64,000 bases of DNA from Sphagnum magellanicum (taxonomy: Eukaryota > Streptophyta > Sphagnopsida > Sphagnales > Sphagnaceae): contig CM038908.1 in the NCBI GenBank assembly GCA_021904315.1, positions 26,246,501 through 26,310,500 of the forward strand, read 5' to 3'. Both the position numbers and the translations under genes were made by a program. Below the pieces are notes generated by a model that did no database searches, was not told where the DNA came from, and was given only the letters and a program-made list of their open reading frames with translations. Below, one piece after another: positions 54,601-64,000 of this stretch (position 1 is the stretch's first letter; every line of letters begins with the position of its first letter).

Positions 54601-57600
54601 CAGAGATGGGTTCAGACCAATGTTGGTCTGGTATTGACTTTTGAACATACCAGCTTGCTTGGTCCTGGTATAGTGGTGTTGTTGGTTATGTTGCCTCAGC
54701 TCATACTAGACTGGTAGGGGTCCTTGCTACCAATGTTCATACCATTGTTGATAACAAGTGCAACCCTATATACCAGACCAACACTGGTTGTTCAGACCTA
54801 GGAGCTGATTTTTCTTGTGTCAACCACTTGAGATGAACAGCCCCACTTGCGCCTATTTTGAATTGAACCCTTAATGTTGCTTGGTTTTTGTTTCATCAGC
54901 TGCAGAATGATGACACTTTGGAGAAAGATTTGAAGGTGGTCATTACAACTCGATCGAACATCCACACACCTGTCAAATACCTTCTGCATGGCCTCCAAAA
55001 CGTCAATAATGTAAAGCCTTTGTTTTTTGACACCAACCAATCCAATGCGTCCTGATTATTCCAGAGATAATTAATTGTCCAATGGTTTTTTTTGAAGAGT
55101 CTTTTTTTCTTAGCTTGTTATATATGCTGAAGATTGTTTCCCAATTACAGAGGCAAATTCTACAATTTGAAGTTGAATACCTGGATTCTAGTATGAAGTT
55201 TAAAAATCATGCCTGGTTGGTTCTTGTGCATTATTACTTATTAGGTGCAAATTGAGAAGTTGGGTGAGTTCTCTTCGGGAAGACAACTTCAGCTCCAGAT
55301 TCAGCAATTCTGGTTTGGAGCGTCAAATTTACTTATTCTTCAGGCAGATGCACTGTTGGACAAAGAGCACATACCACTTGCAAAGTTTTGGGTTGACAAG
55401 ATCAACACGGAGTCGACACTGGCTGATCAGACTAGTAGTTCTATTATGGGCTCAGGTTCTTTTATGAAGAAGAAGAAGAAGAATGTTGTGCTCATCATTC
55501 ACACTCACCGTGATGTTGTTCAAAGTTGGTCCGGATTCACATTTCTGAGTGGTTGGCAGCAATTGACATTGGACCAGCTTCAACGGGAAGAGACTGATTT
55601 AAGGTATAAATCAATTGCTTCCCAAGGGATGTTAGGGTTGATTTGCTTGAAATGATTTTTTTTCCCCCAAAGTCAACCCAAAATCAGCTCGAAGAAGCAT
55701 GTTTTCACAAGATTTATTCACTATCAAATGTGAAACCAAACCCAAATAAGAAAATCTGTTCATCTCCATACTAAGATAGTTTATTTCTCAAGAGCATTTA
55801 AAACCTTGTCTTTTTTTTTCTTTTTTCTTTTTTCAGGTTTCTTTTTTGGGACTATGCATATTATTGTTGTGGTCTGGAAATTGCCGTCTTTGAATTTGTA
55901 TTGTACCTTTTTGAGGTTGCAGGTATTTTCATTTTTATTCTGCAGTTGCACTTTTGTGACTACCATGTACCCAATAAGTCCATGAATTTGAGCTCATGAT
56001 AATTCTAAGTTTATAGATTAGAAGACGGAGAAAAGGTTCAGTTAAGAATAGTTCAAATCTAACCATAGTATTTCAAATCTAACCATGTCTGTTGGGATGC
56101 ACCCACCTGTGTTTTTTTTTCTTGCAGAGTGTTTTTGGACCATACGATTGTGGAACTAGTAGAGTCCGAGAGGATTCCACTTTTTGAAATGATGGTCAAA
56201 GTGCTCACATGGAGTTTTCTATGCATAAAGTACCCATGTGGACTAAATGCAGCAAAATATAGCCAAGAAGCGGTGCAACAAATTTGTGCAGACAAACAAC
56301 TGTGGGGATGCTTTAAGCAGTGTGCTGTTACATGGCTTACCGAGAACTCAAATCCTTCATGGCAAGCTTTGGTTGCATGCAATCGAGGCCGATTATCACT
56401 CTCATCGAGCCTCCAAGATGCCTTCTTGCACTACATTGAGGAAGAGCTCCGAGAGCCAATTGCAAGGTTGGTTTATATGTTGGAGAAAGCGTCTGCACTT
56501 GCACCTTATTTCACATTGGATGAGGAAAGGCAACATTTGTGTCAAAAGGCTCTTGAAAGCTTGGCCTCTATTTTTAAGCTTGAGAATGTGCCGCCTCCGA
56601 GGCACCCAGAAGGTTACCATATCAAAGCTCCACTTTGCCTTTCACTTCCGTTTTCATCTATCTTTGCCCAGCACATTGACGATGGTTTTCAGGAACTTTA
56701 CTCTATGAAGATCTCAAATGGTCTGAAAGCTGTGGAGATGATGGCAGCAGTATCAGACACAAGAGTGGGTATGGGAATCAGAACATCCCAGCCCAGTGAA
56801 GAGATCTTCTGTATGCAGCATTTGGACAAAAAGAAAAAGATTGTGGAAGAAGAAGAAGAAGATCATATGACTGCAAGAGCGAGCAGGATTGCCAACATCC
56901 AAACCAGGATTCGCAATGACATATCTAGTGCACTTCGGGCTTCATTGGGCTCGATTGTTGATTACATTGAGTCAAATATTGAAGAGTATATTGTGGATTT
57001 CTCAAAGATTTATGCAGTGTACAAATCTGATGAGCGAAGGGAGAGTGAAGCAAGGCCATTTGAGTGGGTATTGAGGGGGAATTTGTGTGCGACAACCTTG
57101 TCAGCTGCTGACTTGCACTTTCTCCTATGGGAAAAGGGTGAGAAGATATCAGCACAGGCTCTGTTAGCTGAATCATGTTTATCAGAATTTGATCTCAAAG
57201 CAGAATTGCAATGTTTGAAAGACAGAAAGTTCCCGATAATGACAACAGCCGAGTTTGATGCGCATCTGGTATCATGTTGTTGTGCAACAATTCTGCCAAC
57301 AAGAGAAACCTTCAGTGACAACCTCAGGTTTGGTGCATGGTTTCGAGACTTGAATCTCCTCATCAAACTTGCATCACCTCTCGGACGTTCTACACATTGG
57401 ACAACTTTAGTTATGCTTGAAGTTCTTCGAGATATGGCATGTTTGGTCATGCCTCCAGTTTCTTGGAGCAATGTGATTCTTGTGGACCTTGCACAGTGGT
57501 TCCAGAATCGCAGGTATGTGGTGGGCACATACGACTTCAGCCCGGGAGAACTCCTTGAGGCAGTTTTGGGCTTCATCCCAGAGATGAACACATTGGCAGA

Positions 57601-60600
57601 AGAAGAAGAAGAAGAAGGGGTCACTAGTAGTCGAGAATGTTGGTTTCGGTTTCTGGCATTGTTTTTGGAGAAGATCCTGGACTCTGATGACTTGACTGCC
57701 AAAGACATAAATACAATTTCCACTTTTCTGTTCCAGCTCAGCAATCCGACATGTGCGATGAAAGGTGTGATGTTAAAGCTCCTTCACATGACCCAATTAC
57801 ATATGTCACAACAACCCATCCGTAATGCTCATTGTCCACCGTGTATGCATGTCTTTTTTGACCAAAAAGACACAGACTTTTGGATCATCAACAAGACAAC
57901 ATCATTTGAGAGTGAAGACCATAAAATCTTTGTGCTTCTTTGTGACTCGGTATCTGATATGATTCAACCTTCAGTCTCGAGAATAGTTCGACAAGGCTCT
58001 TACACGGCAGAATGGGCATATAAGGACTTCGAGCGGTACTTGCTTCTAGCTATAGAGGAGCTCAACAGTGCCGATCGTCCTTTGTCACTTCGCACTGTTG
58101 GCTCATTAGCACTTCTCCGGAGTACATTGCATGTGATTGCAGATGAGCTGATCACTGTCCATAAAGAAGCTGTGCATTCTTCACGCCAAATTCAGGTACC
58201 TCAAGTTGTTGTCACTTTGGCCAAGGAACTTCTTCACAGCAGCTCACCAAAAGTTGCAGCTCTCAAGCAGTACTTGTTTAAAGTGCTGCATACATGTCAT
58301 GGTCTTACTGTGCAAGAAATCAACATTTTAGTCAACAATTGCAAAGGCAAAGGCAATAGAGGTGGACTGGATTGGTACACATCAATCCTGGAGTGGGATC
58401 TCATGCAATTAGGGGCTGACAATCCCCTTGGCTTTGACCCTTTTTGGTCCTCATCTCAAGAATTTCAGAAGGCAGGAGAAAGGATTTGGTCCCTAGGAAC
58501 AAGAAGTGCCCAGCAGGAAAGCAAGGCAGCAAGAAGATCAATTGAAAATGCTACAGAGGGTGAGCAGAATGCTTTTACAGCTACAGTTGCATCTAGAATC
58601 TTCCTTGTTCAAGCTGCTCGTAAGCTCACCTCACGAGAACAAGACATAGCCATGTCACTCAACAATATGAATCTGCTGCACATGTGGCATCCAAAATGGA
58701 GAAAGGCGATCTTGTGTTTTGCTGATCTGAGATCAAGCTCCAGCACAACAAGTACCATCACACAGCAGCAGATGGGTCTTCGCCCAAACATGCCACCACA
58801 GGAGTTGTGGTTTAAATCACTCTCTGCTCATGTTCTTTTGGTCGTGACATCTTTACCAAACACCTCTCCATTACAGGTATTTCGAGAGAGTCTTTCTCCA
58901 TTACTACTGATAGACCATCCAGTGGCAAAGATTGTGTTTTTTTATAACAACCATGTATGGTATTGTGATCATGGGTTGTTCCCATCTACTGACAGTTAGC
59001 TTGTCAATTTTCTCCAGTGAATTACTTGGCAATCCAGCAATCTGGAAGTGACTTTTTGAGGTCTAAAGAATAAACCAGTGTTGGTTTGGTATCAACTTTT
59101 GAACATACCAGCTGGTCCTGGTACTGGGTACTTTTAAAGATTTTCATAACCAGTCTCAGGTCATGCCAATCTGGTCAGTTCTTTGACACCAGGACCAATA
59201 TCAGTCTATATACCAGGGTTCTAGCATGGTACCCACCCAACCCTGGTGGAAACCTGAAGAAGGGTCATTGATCATATTGAAAACATAACGATGTCATTTC
59301 ATGATCTTCTACCTCATTTCAGTTTCTCCCATATACTGAGATTACAGTATGTGTCTGTGGTATTGCAGGGTTATCTCTCCCATGATCCTGTCCACTTGAA
59401 CAGTGCATTCGTTTTGGCTGCCCCTGACAGCTCTTTAGCTGCGTTTCGTACAATTGTTGAAGGAGGTCGAAAGCTTCTTGAGTACCAATGCCCATGCGGT
59501 TTCAAGTACTTTGTTGGAGAATGTGGGAGACCAATGCAATCAGGGACATGCCCTAATTGTCATCACATGATCGGTGGCCAAAACCATATTGCTGTTGATG
59601 GAAATGTGGTTATACCCGACACAGAAATTCAAAGTGGTAAGTATATATGCAAGTTATGGTCCAAAGATTGAAGGTGGATTATCACATTGCCATATGCAAA
59701 ATCTTTGATTTCACGTTAAAATTGCATTTTCCCAAAAACTGTGTAGTTCCAGTTGTGTTGCAGACAATTGCTGACTTTGTATGTACAGTTTAGGGTTTTC
59801 TTGTTAATAATTGATCTCATTGCCCCCCCCCAAACCTCAATCTGCTGTAATTTTTATGTTGTAATTCTTTTCATATGTTGCCACAGGTTATGTCATTGAC
59901 AACGTTGCTCGTTCAGACACCTTCTACACAGTCCGCCACCTTGACCCTAAATCCTTTCGAGCACTTCGTGTTGTGATGCATTATTGTCTATTGGTTGGAC
60001 TATATCTTGGGAACAGTAGTGGGGAGAGTCTAGCAAGGTCAATGGGTCTCTCTGCCAACAAGTCAGAAGTTATTGAAGAGCTCAAGAAGATCATCCAGGA
60101 AGACTTGGAGAAATTGGACCACCTTCTTTCATCTAATCGTGAGGTGACAGTCAAGTACATGCATTCATTGATTTCCTCATTGGGGTTGATGACAAATTCC
60201 AATATATTGACAACCAAATTGGCACGCGACTATTGGGAGGTGGAATTTCTCCGACTTTTTGATATGGTTAAATTTGAAAGTGCCCATCTTGCAGCAGCCA
60301 TGTATCTACAGGAGCAACAGGCAACTGATCGCTTTGCGGAGGTGCTTGAGGAGCGGGGGCAGCCATTGTTTCCAGCAGCAATTGAGGCACTTTTGAGAAT
60401 AACCATCCAACCATCCCTTGAAAATTTCAAAGTGGTTTATTTGCAGGACTCGCAAAGAGTTCAAGCCCAACCCTTGATACGTGTCTTCTTCAATCATGAA
60501 AAGACTCTAGGTGATTTACAGTGTCTCATGGTGTTGTTGCGCTTCTCCAATGCTGTTCATGAAAAACTCTCTTTCAGAATCACACGGCCTGATGCCACAT

Positions 60601-63600
60601 CAAAAACAATGAGAAACTTTCTGGGAGATAACAGGTACAACTTTTCACCAAATTGTGATTACTGTAAACCCTAAACCCTATTGCTGCAACTGAAACAAAT
60701 CTTGTTACATGAAATAAAGCAAACACTGTGATGGCCAGTTTCATTCAAGTTCTCTGTTATCCTTGGTTGTTAAGTTCTGAGAACTTGCCTGGCAAGCTAA
60801 GTAAATGGGTATGTATGTGTCCATGCAGGGAGCTAGAGAGACTATTTCACAACTTTGCAGAGGCATGGAACAGCATTTGTGGGAAAGTTAAAGGATATGG
60901 GTGCCGGGAATTTCAAATCCCAGTCATGGATATTGAAACTTCCCTTGCACTCTGCCTTGTGGAGCCTCGTGACCAAGGCATCTACATCACTGCCATTCTT
61001 GACTACCTTGCCAACCTTCAAAATTCTTTCATTGATGATGTGCTTGCATTGGGGACAGGGGCAAACCCAGAAACTCCAGACTCTGAATCAACCACCAGAG
61101 AATTTGCTCATCCACCGACTGTTCTTCATGTCCAGAGCTGCAAGGTTGGTGAAGGTGTTTTTTTCCTTTTTCTTTTAAAAATTATATATATAATAAATAT
61201 TTTAAAAAGTTAATTTAATTTAATTTATTTCTTTTTCTTAGTCAAAGTTTTGGATAATGTATAGACCAGTGTTGGGTGGTTATCAGAAACAATAAACAGA
61301 CCCCCGGTGGCTATCAGAGCAGTTCTTGGGGTTGATGACCATGGTTCTCCAGAAGAAAATCAAAGAACCAGTTCTGATTCATAGATGAGGTTCTCAAAAA
61401 AATTGGAAAAAATCAAATAACTGCCCAGTTCATTACCAGTTGTTTCATGAAAACTGCTGGTTCTTTGAGGTTTTTGAAATAACTGGAACTGGCAGTTCTC
61501 TAATTCTGAAATATTAAAAACAGGAACTGATGGTTATTAACAAAATCAAATACCGGCACAACACAGGTATAAGCACATTACATTTGTCTGTCTCTAGTCC
61601 TACTCATAAACAGTGATTGATGGGTTCATCTCTTGCTTGCAGGTTGGAGAGGTGATACACTATGACCGGAAATGGGTGGAAGATATGGTGTGCAACGTAG
61701 CTATGGCAGATCTCCGTTACTCTCATGGCCTTGAAGCCCACTATGACACTGTCACAATTAACCAACAACTTTCCCTTCATCTTGTGCAAGGAAAAGCTCA
61801 CCTTGAAGCTGTATGTTTTCGTTCTCCAGATGCTCATTTACATTTGAAACATGTTATTGACAAAATCCACCATTGTGGGTGGGAGGCACGATCATCTATT
61901 CCTTAGAAAACATGTAGAGTTTTCTTGAGCAATTCATGTGACATGGAATATGGTCAAGCCCTGTGCTGGGTAATGCGCCAAGTGAGCTCATTAGGGCGAG
62001 CCTGGCAACACACCCAACATAGTGGGCACGGGCGAGACCATTCCATGATGTTAAGGTCTGGAAGGAAGATTCTACATTTTTAGAAAACAAAAATGTTCAA
62101 CAGAGATTTTGGTCACTATTACAAGCATATGATCATCACCAGCAGATTATGCCATATAATGGGTTCAAGAAAATGACATAATCTGCCACTCCATACCTTA
62201 ATGTGTGCAGTTCCCTTATATTTAGACATTGATAGAAATGTTGCCTAATTTTGTTAGAATTTTGGTGCTGACAGGATTGGCTGGAATTCCCATACGAGCA
62301 TGAAGCATTCCACCATCATGGAATGATTCTCTCTGATGTGACGGCAGCCATTCATCAGGAACCATTAAGACCTGAGACTTTGAAAACCATTCGACATGAG
62401 ATTGACATTGGAGGTGCTGGGGTGGGTCACTTTCTTGGCATTCTTGATCTTTGTCTTGGGTTTCTTCGTCGAACAGGCGGCAAACCTTCAGAGCCCCTGG
62501 GGAGCTATTGCGAACGTTGGCTTGGTAAAAAGGAGGCAATCTTAATCACTGAAAAATCTGTCTTTGACAAGATTCAGCTTTGTCATATCGTAAGCCTATA
62601 TGAAGGACTGGAGGACCATGCAAGCACCTGTGCCAGCAGCATTGTCAGCCCTTGTTACAGGTGATATGATTTTTTTCTTACATACGATAGTTTTTTCCAA
62701 ACATAATAAAACTTGGTTGTGTTGCAAATGGTTATTTCAGATTTTCATCTTGGAATTGGGAAAAAGACCCATGATTCAAACATCTAGATAGAATGTAAAA
62801 TAATCTATCTTTTTTTTTTTTTTAAATTGCACTTATAATAGAGTTATCTGTAAAGTAACCCTGTCTTCACCCTGTCTTTGGGCCTCCTTTCACCCCCTGT
62901 CTCCTCTTTCAGTGGTATCTGCAAAGTAAAGATATTTTATTAAATCTCAGTATGAAAGGCTGAAACTCAGCATTTAATGCAGGAGGTCCAAGACTAATTA
63001 TACAGTTAGCAGAAGTGAAAATATATGTAGCAGATGTGGAGGCATTCAGGAAAAAGGAAAGACAGGATGAAACTCACTTTAGCACCAAAATTGATGGTTT
63101 TTTGAGTTTCATCCCCCGTTGAATGCTAATGTACTTTTTAGCAGATTTTTTTTGAATCTCACCCTGTGTATGACCAAACTCAGGGTTCTAGTGCTGTGTT
63201 TTTCTTACTTTACAGATATAACTCTAATAGATTCAATCAAATTAGTATTTAAATCAGAAAATTTCTGGAGTCCTTGAGCTTTTCTACAGTTTGAGTGTAA
63301 GTGTAGAATTAAAGTGCTATTTATCTGGTTTGGATTCTGCAGTCCTATCAAGTCTAGAAATTTTGATTTACTTTGTATGGTGCCATTATTTGTTGTTGGA
63401 TTTATCGTAACAAAATTATTTCTCTTGTTGGTGTTTGTTTTGGTCCAGGAGTCCTCTGTCACAGAACTTGGTGCGGGAAGTTTGTGAGGCGATCAAATTG
63501 GATGATAGATGGACAGACAAGGCTGAAACAGATGAAAAGTTGCCTGCATCAATCTTTCGAAATGTGCTGCAAAGATTTATGTTCCGCTACCTGGGTGCTG

Positions 63601-63758
63601 AAATTTTCGGGCCTAATGTGGCACTTGAACTTTACCTCACAGATCCAAGGGTGGTACGGTGGCCTAACAACATGGTGGATGAAAGCCTGTTGGATGATGT
63701 GTTCCCCAAAAACTTGCTACTTGAACATTCATATGCGACATATATGCTTCTTTCTCAG
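39619..63758 (+). CDS. RNF213/mysterin-like giant AAA+ protein with RZ-type zinc finger (3' end beyond window)
   Basis: Animal RNF213 is a cytosolic E3 ubiquitin ligase with a dynein-like six-module AAA core; the plant role is unknown. Start: ATG at 39619 in context AACAATGG, with an in-frame TGA at 39613. Exons by hand: 39619-39855, 40017-42007, 42174-43558, 44076-44510, 44816-46053, 46608-47855, 47952-48586, 48888-49097, 49401-49509, 49964-50077, 50556-51131, 52096-52244, 52508-52987, 54342-54504, 54900-55010, 55245-55603, 56128-58876, 59369-59636, 59887-60634, 60829-61144, 61643-61810, 62275-62660, 63449-63758. All junctions are GT-AG and keep frame; total 4,795 codons (human protein about 5,200). 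P-loops lie near residues 1747, 2126 and 2445 and the RZ finger near 4104. Family blocks include SSTSEGI, VVLDEVGLAE, LDPPFLNRFEKQ and VGECGRPM. No RING and no obvious CBM20 were seen. There are Ser and Glu/Lys runs. Boundaries may be off by a few bases; the family call is firm. Confidence 0.9.
42885..42912 (+). repeat. TCT-coded serine tract in exon 3
   Basis: A (TCT)n run encodes about nine serines after GEE. Related GAA/GAG runs encode acidic tracts in exon 17 at about 56,849-56,863 and 57,597-57,617. Such trinucleotide runs are probably length-variable linkers. Confidence 0.7.
43667..43960 (+). repeat. Short tandem duplication in intron 3
   Basis: A unit of about 108 bp (CTGTTTTACAATCGTTGATT ... 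GGATTTCTTCTTTTGGGGATTA) occurs at 43,667 and, diverged, at 43,775. Its tail (ATCTTGCATCCAAATTTGGC) is repeated again at about 43,867 and 43,928. Confidence 0.65.
44553..44765 (+). mobile_element. Composite MITE family C, copy in intron 4
   Basis: Contains the hairpin AGATTATGTCATTTTCTTGA...TGACATAATCTT near the left end and CATGGAATGGCCTC then GTTGGGTGTGTCACC at the right, shared with 50.2 and 62.0 kb. The right end is shortened relative to the 50.2-kb copy. Confidence 0.65.
46006..46029 (+). other. AAA2 P-loop-like motif
   Basis: Encodes NLPGLGKT followed by MFIHK, close to residue 1747 at the end of exon 5. It keeps the GKT of a Walker A motif but has Asn where the first Gly usually stands. 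In RNF213, AAA2 is regarded as a nucleotide-binding rather than hydrolysing module, so binding without turnover is the likely role. Confidence 0.55.
46385..46442. repeat. Telomere-like motifs in intron 5
   Basis: CCCTAAACCCTAATTG is followed within about 40 bp by its inverse TTTAGGGTTTAGG and then GGTTTAGGG. Only two or three units each way, so an ancient insertion or telo-box-like motif rather than a true array. Confidence 0.5.
47697..47978 (+). other. AAA3 Walker A (GETGCGKT) and Walker B (FLDEIN)
   Basis: Walker A at 47,697-47,720 ends exon 6; Walker B (VWAFLDEIN) opens exon 7 at 47,952, followed by a sensor-like AACNPYR. Spacing is about 50 residues across the intron. All catalytic residues are present, so this module should bind and hydrolyse ATP. 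Confidence 0.85.
49051..50038 (+). other. AAA4 Walker A (GKPGSGKT) and Walker B (VVLDE)
   Basis: Walker A lies in exon 8 (49,051-49,074). Exon 9 carries the family block SYQGSQSSTSEGI. Exon 10 holds the Walker B VVLDEVGLAE (Asp-Glu at 50,033-50,038), and exon 11 continues VLHALLEPDG with a sensor-like GISNWSLD. From memory, vertebrate RNF213 has GKPGSSKS here; this copy has the canonical GSGKT. Confidence 0.85.
50188..50489 (+). mobile_element. Composite MITE family C, fullest copy, in intron 10
   Basis: Two consecutive inverted-repeat modules. TAAGGTCTG (50,192) pairs with CAGACCTTAA (about 50,355), with the hairpin AGATTATGTCATTT.../...AAATGACATAATCTT inside. Then CATGGAATGGTTTTGCC pairs with GGCAAAACCATTCCAT to about 50,485. 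Same arrangement as at 62.0 kb in reverse orientation. Confidence 0.7.
51189..51851 (+). mobile_element. MITE family A copy in intron 11, carrying a nested MITE
   Basis: Outer ends CCAGTGTTATCAGGCAGTCC and GAATTGCCCCAACACTGG are inverted relatives of the termini at 1.3, 53.2 and 61.3 kb. The interior is split by the TAATA-flanked element at 51,314-51,707. Confidence 0.6.
51314..51707 (+). mobile_element. MITE family B, nested copy
   Basis: Ends GAGTTATCCTTAAAGTAA and (inverted) GAGTCATATCCATAAAGCAA, flanked on both sides by TAATA. A clearly homologous copy of similar length lies at 62,841-63,224. Inner landmarks shared: CCTGTCTTCACCCTGTCTTT, GGAAAGACAGGATGAAACTC and TGACCAAACTCAGGGTTCT. No coding capacity is evident. 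Confidence 0.8.
53200..54135 (+). mobile_element. MITE family A copy in intron 13 with an internal insertion
   Basis: Left end CCAGTGTTGGGTGGGTATTT, right end GATAGCCACCCTGTTAACAC then TGG. The interior matches the 61.3-kb copy until about 53,522, where a ~543-bp block flanked by a 43-bp direct repeat (53,522-53,564 and 54,065-54,107) intervenes. Confidence 0.6.
54609..54796 (+). mobile_element. Small hAT-like MITE (family D) in intron 14
   Basis: Ends CCAATGTTGGTCTGGTAT (54,617) and ATACCAGACCAACACTGGT (to 54,788) are inverted repeats. Flanks GGTTCAGA and TGTTCAGA match at seven of eight positions, consistent with an 8-bp target duplication. Length 172 bp. Confidence 0.65.
59075..59242 (+). 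mobile_element. MITE family D relative in intron 17
   Basis: Starts CCAGTGTTGGTTTGGTATCA then CTTTTGAACATACCAG (as at 54.6 kb) and ends GGTACCCACCCAACCCTGGT. No clear target duplication. Confidence 0.55.
59489..59578 (+). other. RZ-type zinc finger, variant ligand set
   Basis: Encodes CPCGFKYFVGECGRPM, then TCPNC and MIGG, aligned without gaps to the RZ finger of RNF213 and ZNFX1 (CPNGHP..VGECGRPM....C..C). The GEC cysteine, proposed as the catalytic residue in RNF213, is kept, as are the first and the last two ligand cysteines. The family His (fifth position) is Phe, and Asn at the third position is Cys, suggesting an alternative ligand. Confidence 0.85.
60664..60676 (+). repeat. Telomere-like motif in intron 19
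   Basis: AAACCCTAAACCC occurs once, just after the exon-19 donor. Comparable to the motifs at 15.2 and 46.4 kb. Confidence 0.35.
61265..61568 (-). mobile_element. MITE family A copy in intron 20
   Basis: Ends CCAGTGTTGGGTGGTTATCA and (inverted) ACCTGTGTTGTGCCGGTATT. Its reverse complement aligns with 53,200-53,520 over most of its length (GTATTTGATTTTGTTAATAA, GTTCCAGTTATTTCAAAA). Confidence 0.65.
61935..62207 (-). mobile_element. Composite MITE family C, inverted copy in intron 21
   Basis: Reverse complement follows 50,188-50,489 module for module: ATTAAGGT, the ATTATGTCATTTTCTTGA hairpin, CAGACCTTAA, CATGGAATGGT, GTTGGGTGTGTTGCC, ATTCCATGTCA. Confidence 0.65.
62841..63224 (+). mobile_element. 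MITE family B copy in intron 22
   Basis: Ends GAGTTATCTGTAAAGTAA and the inverse of GAGTTATATCTGTAAAGTAA, both flanked by TAATA. Full-length partner of the nested copy at 51.3 kb. Confidence 0.8.
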
Positions 63759-64000
63759 GTAATTTTGTCTCTCTTTTTTGTGTGCCAAAATTTTTAGGGT
63801 TTTTTTCTACTTGCCAGGAAAGCTATTTTAGGTAATCATGATTAGCAGATGTCTGTTGATTGCCTAACAATGGCTTGAACCAATCATTATTAGTCAAATC
63901 TTCTAACTTGCTCTTCACTTTGAAGTTTGTTCAGACAAAAAAAAAAAAAACTGAGTTTAGGGTCTAATCCCGAGGATCTGAAATTTTCAATTGACTCCTG
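63759..64000 (+). other. Start of intron 23, running off the window
   Basis: Begins GTAATT after the CTTTCTCAG exon end. No further exon is visible. The remaining C-terminal codons must lie to the right. Confidence 0.6.

Noticed and set aside
40228..63462. Minus-strand and off-frame ORFs of 60-244 codons across the large gene
   Set aside because: All are shadows of the plus-strand exons, which alone keep frame across junctions and match a known family.

Overview
The window looks like nuclear DNA of a streptophyte plant. It is AT-rich, has long gene-poor stretches, plant-type GT-AG introns, plant telomere-like motifs (CCCTAAA/TTTAGGG) and a dead plant-type CLC anion-channel gene. The species cannot be named from the sequence. 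A non-flowering land plant is my guess only, because I do not associate RNF213-like giants with flowering plants.

Layout: 1-16 kb is a graveyard of decayed sequence: an unrecognised ORF at the left edge, a hAT-like MITE, a probable solo LTR, a pogo/Tigger-type transposase pseudogene, a CLC pseudogene, and at about 15.6 kb a possible first exon of a plastid-targeted protein (minus strand) with a nested inverted-repeat element just upstream. From 18.7 to 35.6 kb lies a large direct duplication. Each copy holds a unique left arm of about 1.9 kb, an array of ~270-bp satellite monomers, and a ~0.6-kb hairpin-rich right module. The copies differ in length by about 5.1 kb, which the array lengths (about 31 versus 12 monomers) account for almost exactly. 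From 37.2 kb to the right edge is one very large plus-strand gene.

That gene is the main content. I assembled 23 coding exons (39,619-63,758) by hand. Every junction keeps frame and together they give 4,795 codons. The product is an RNF213/mysterin-type protein: a helical N-terminal region, a dynein-like AAA+ core with P-loops at AAA2, AAA3 and AAA4, a helical E3 shell, an RZ-type zinc finger and a C-terminal domain. The last codons lie beyond the window. No RING finger is visible, so any ubiquitin-ligase activity would have to rest on the RZ finger. The RZ finger is itself unusual: it lacks the family histidine ligand and has an extra cysteine. Introns carry several families of inverted-repeat MITEs, some nested.

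The genes do not form an operon or pathway. Apart from the giant gene, most of the window is repeat-derived or pseudogenic.
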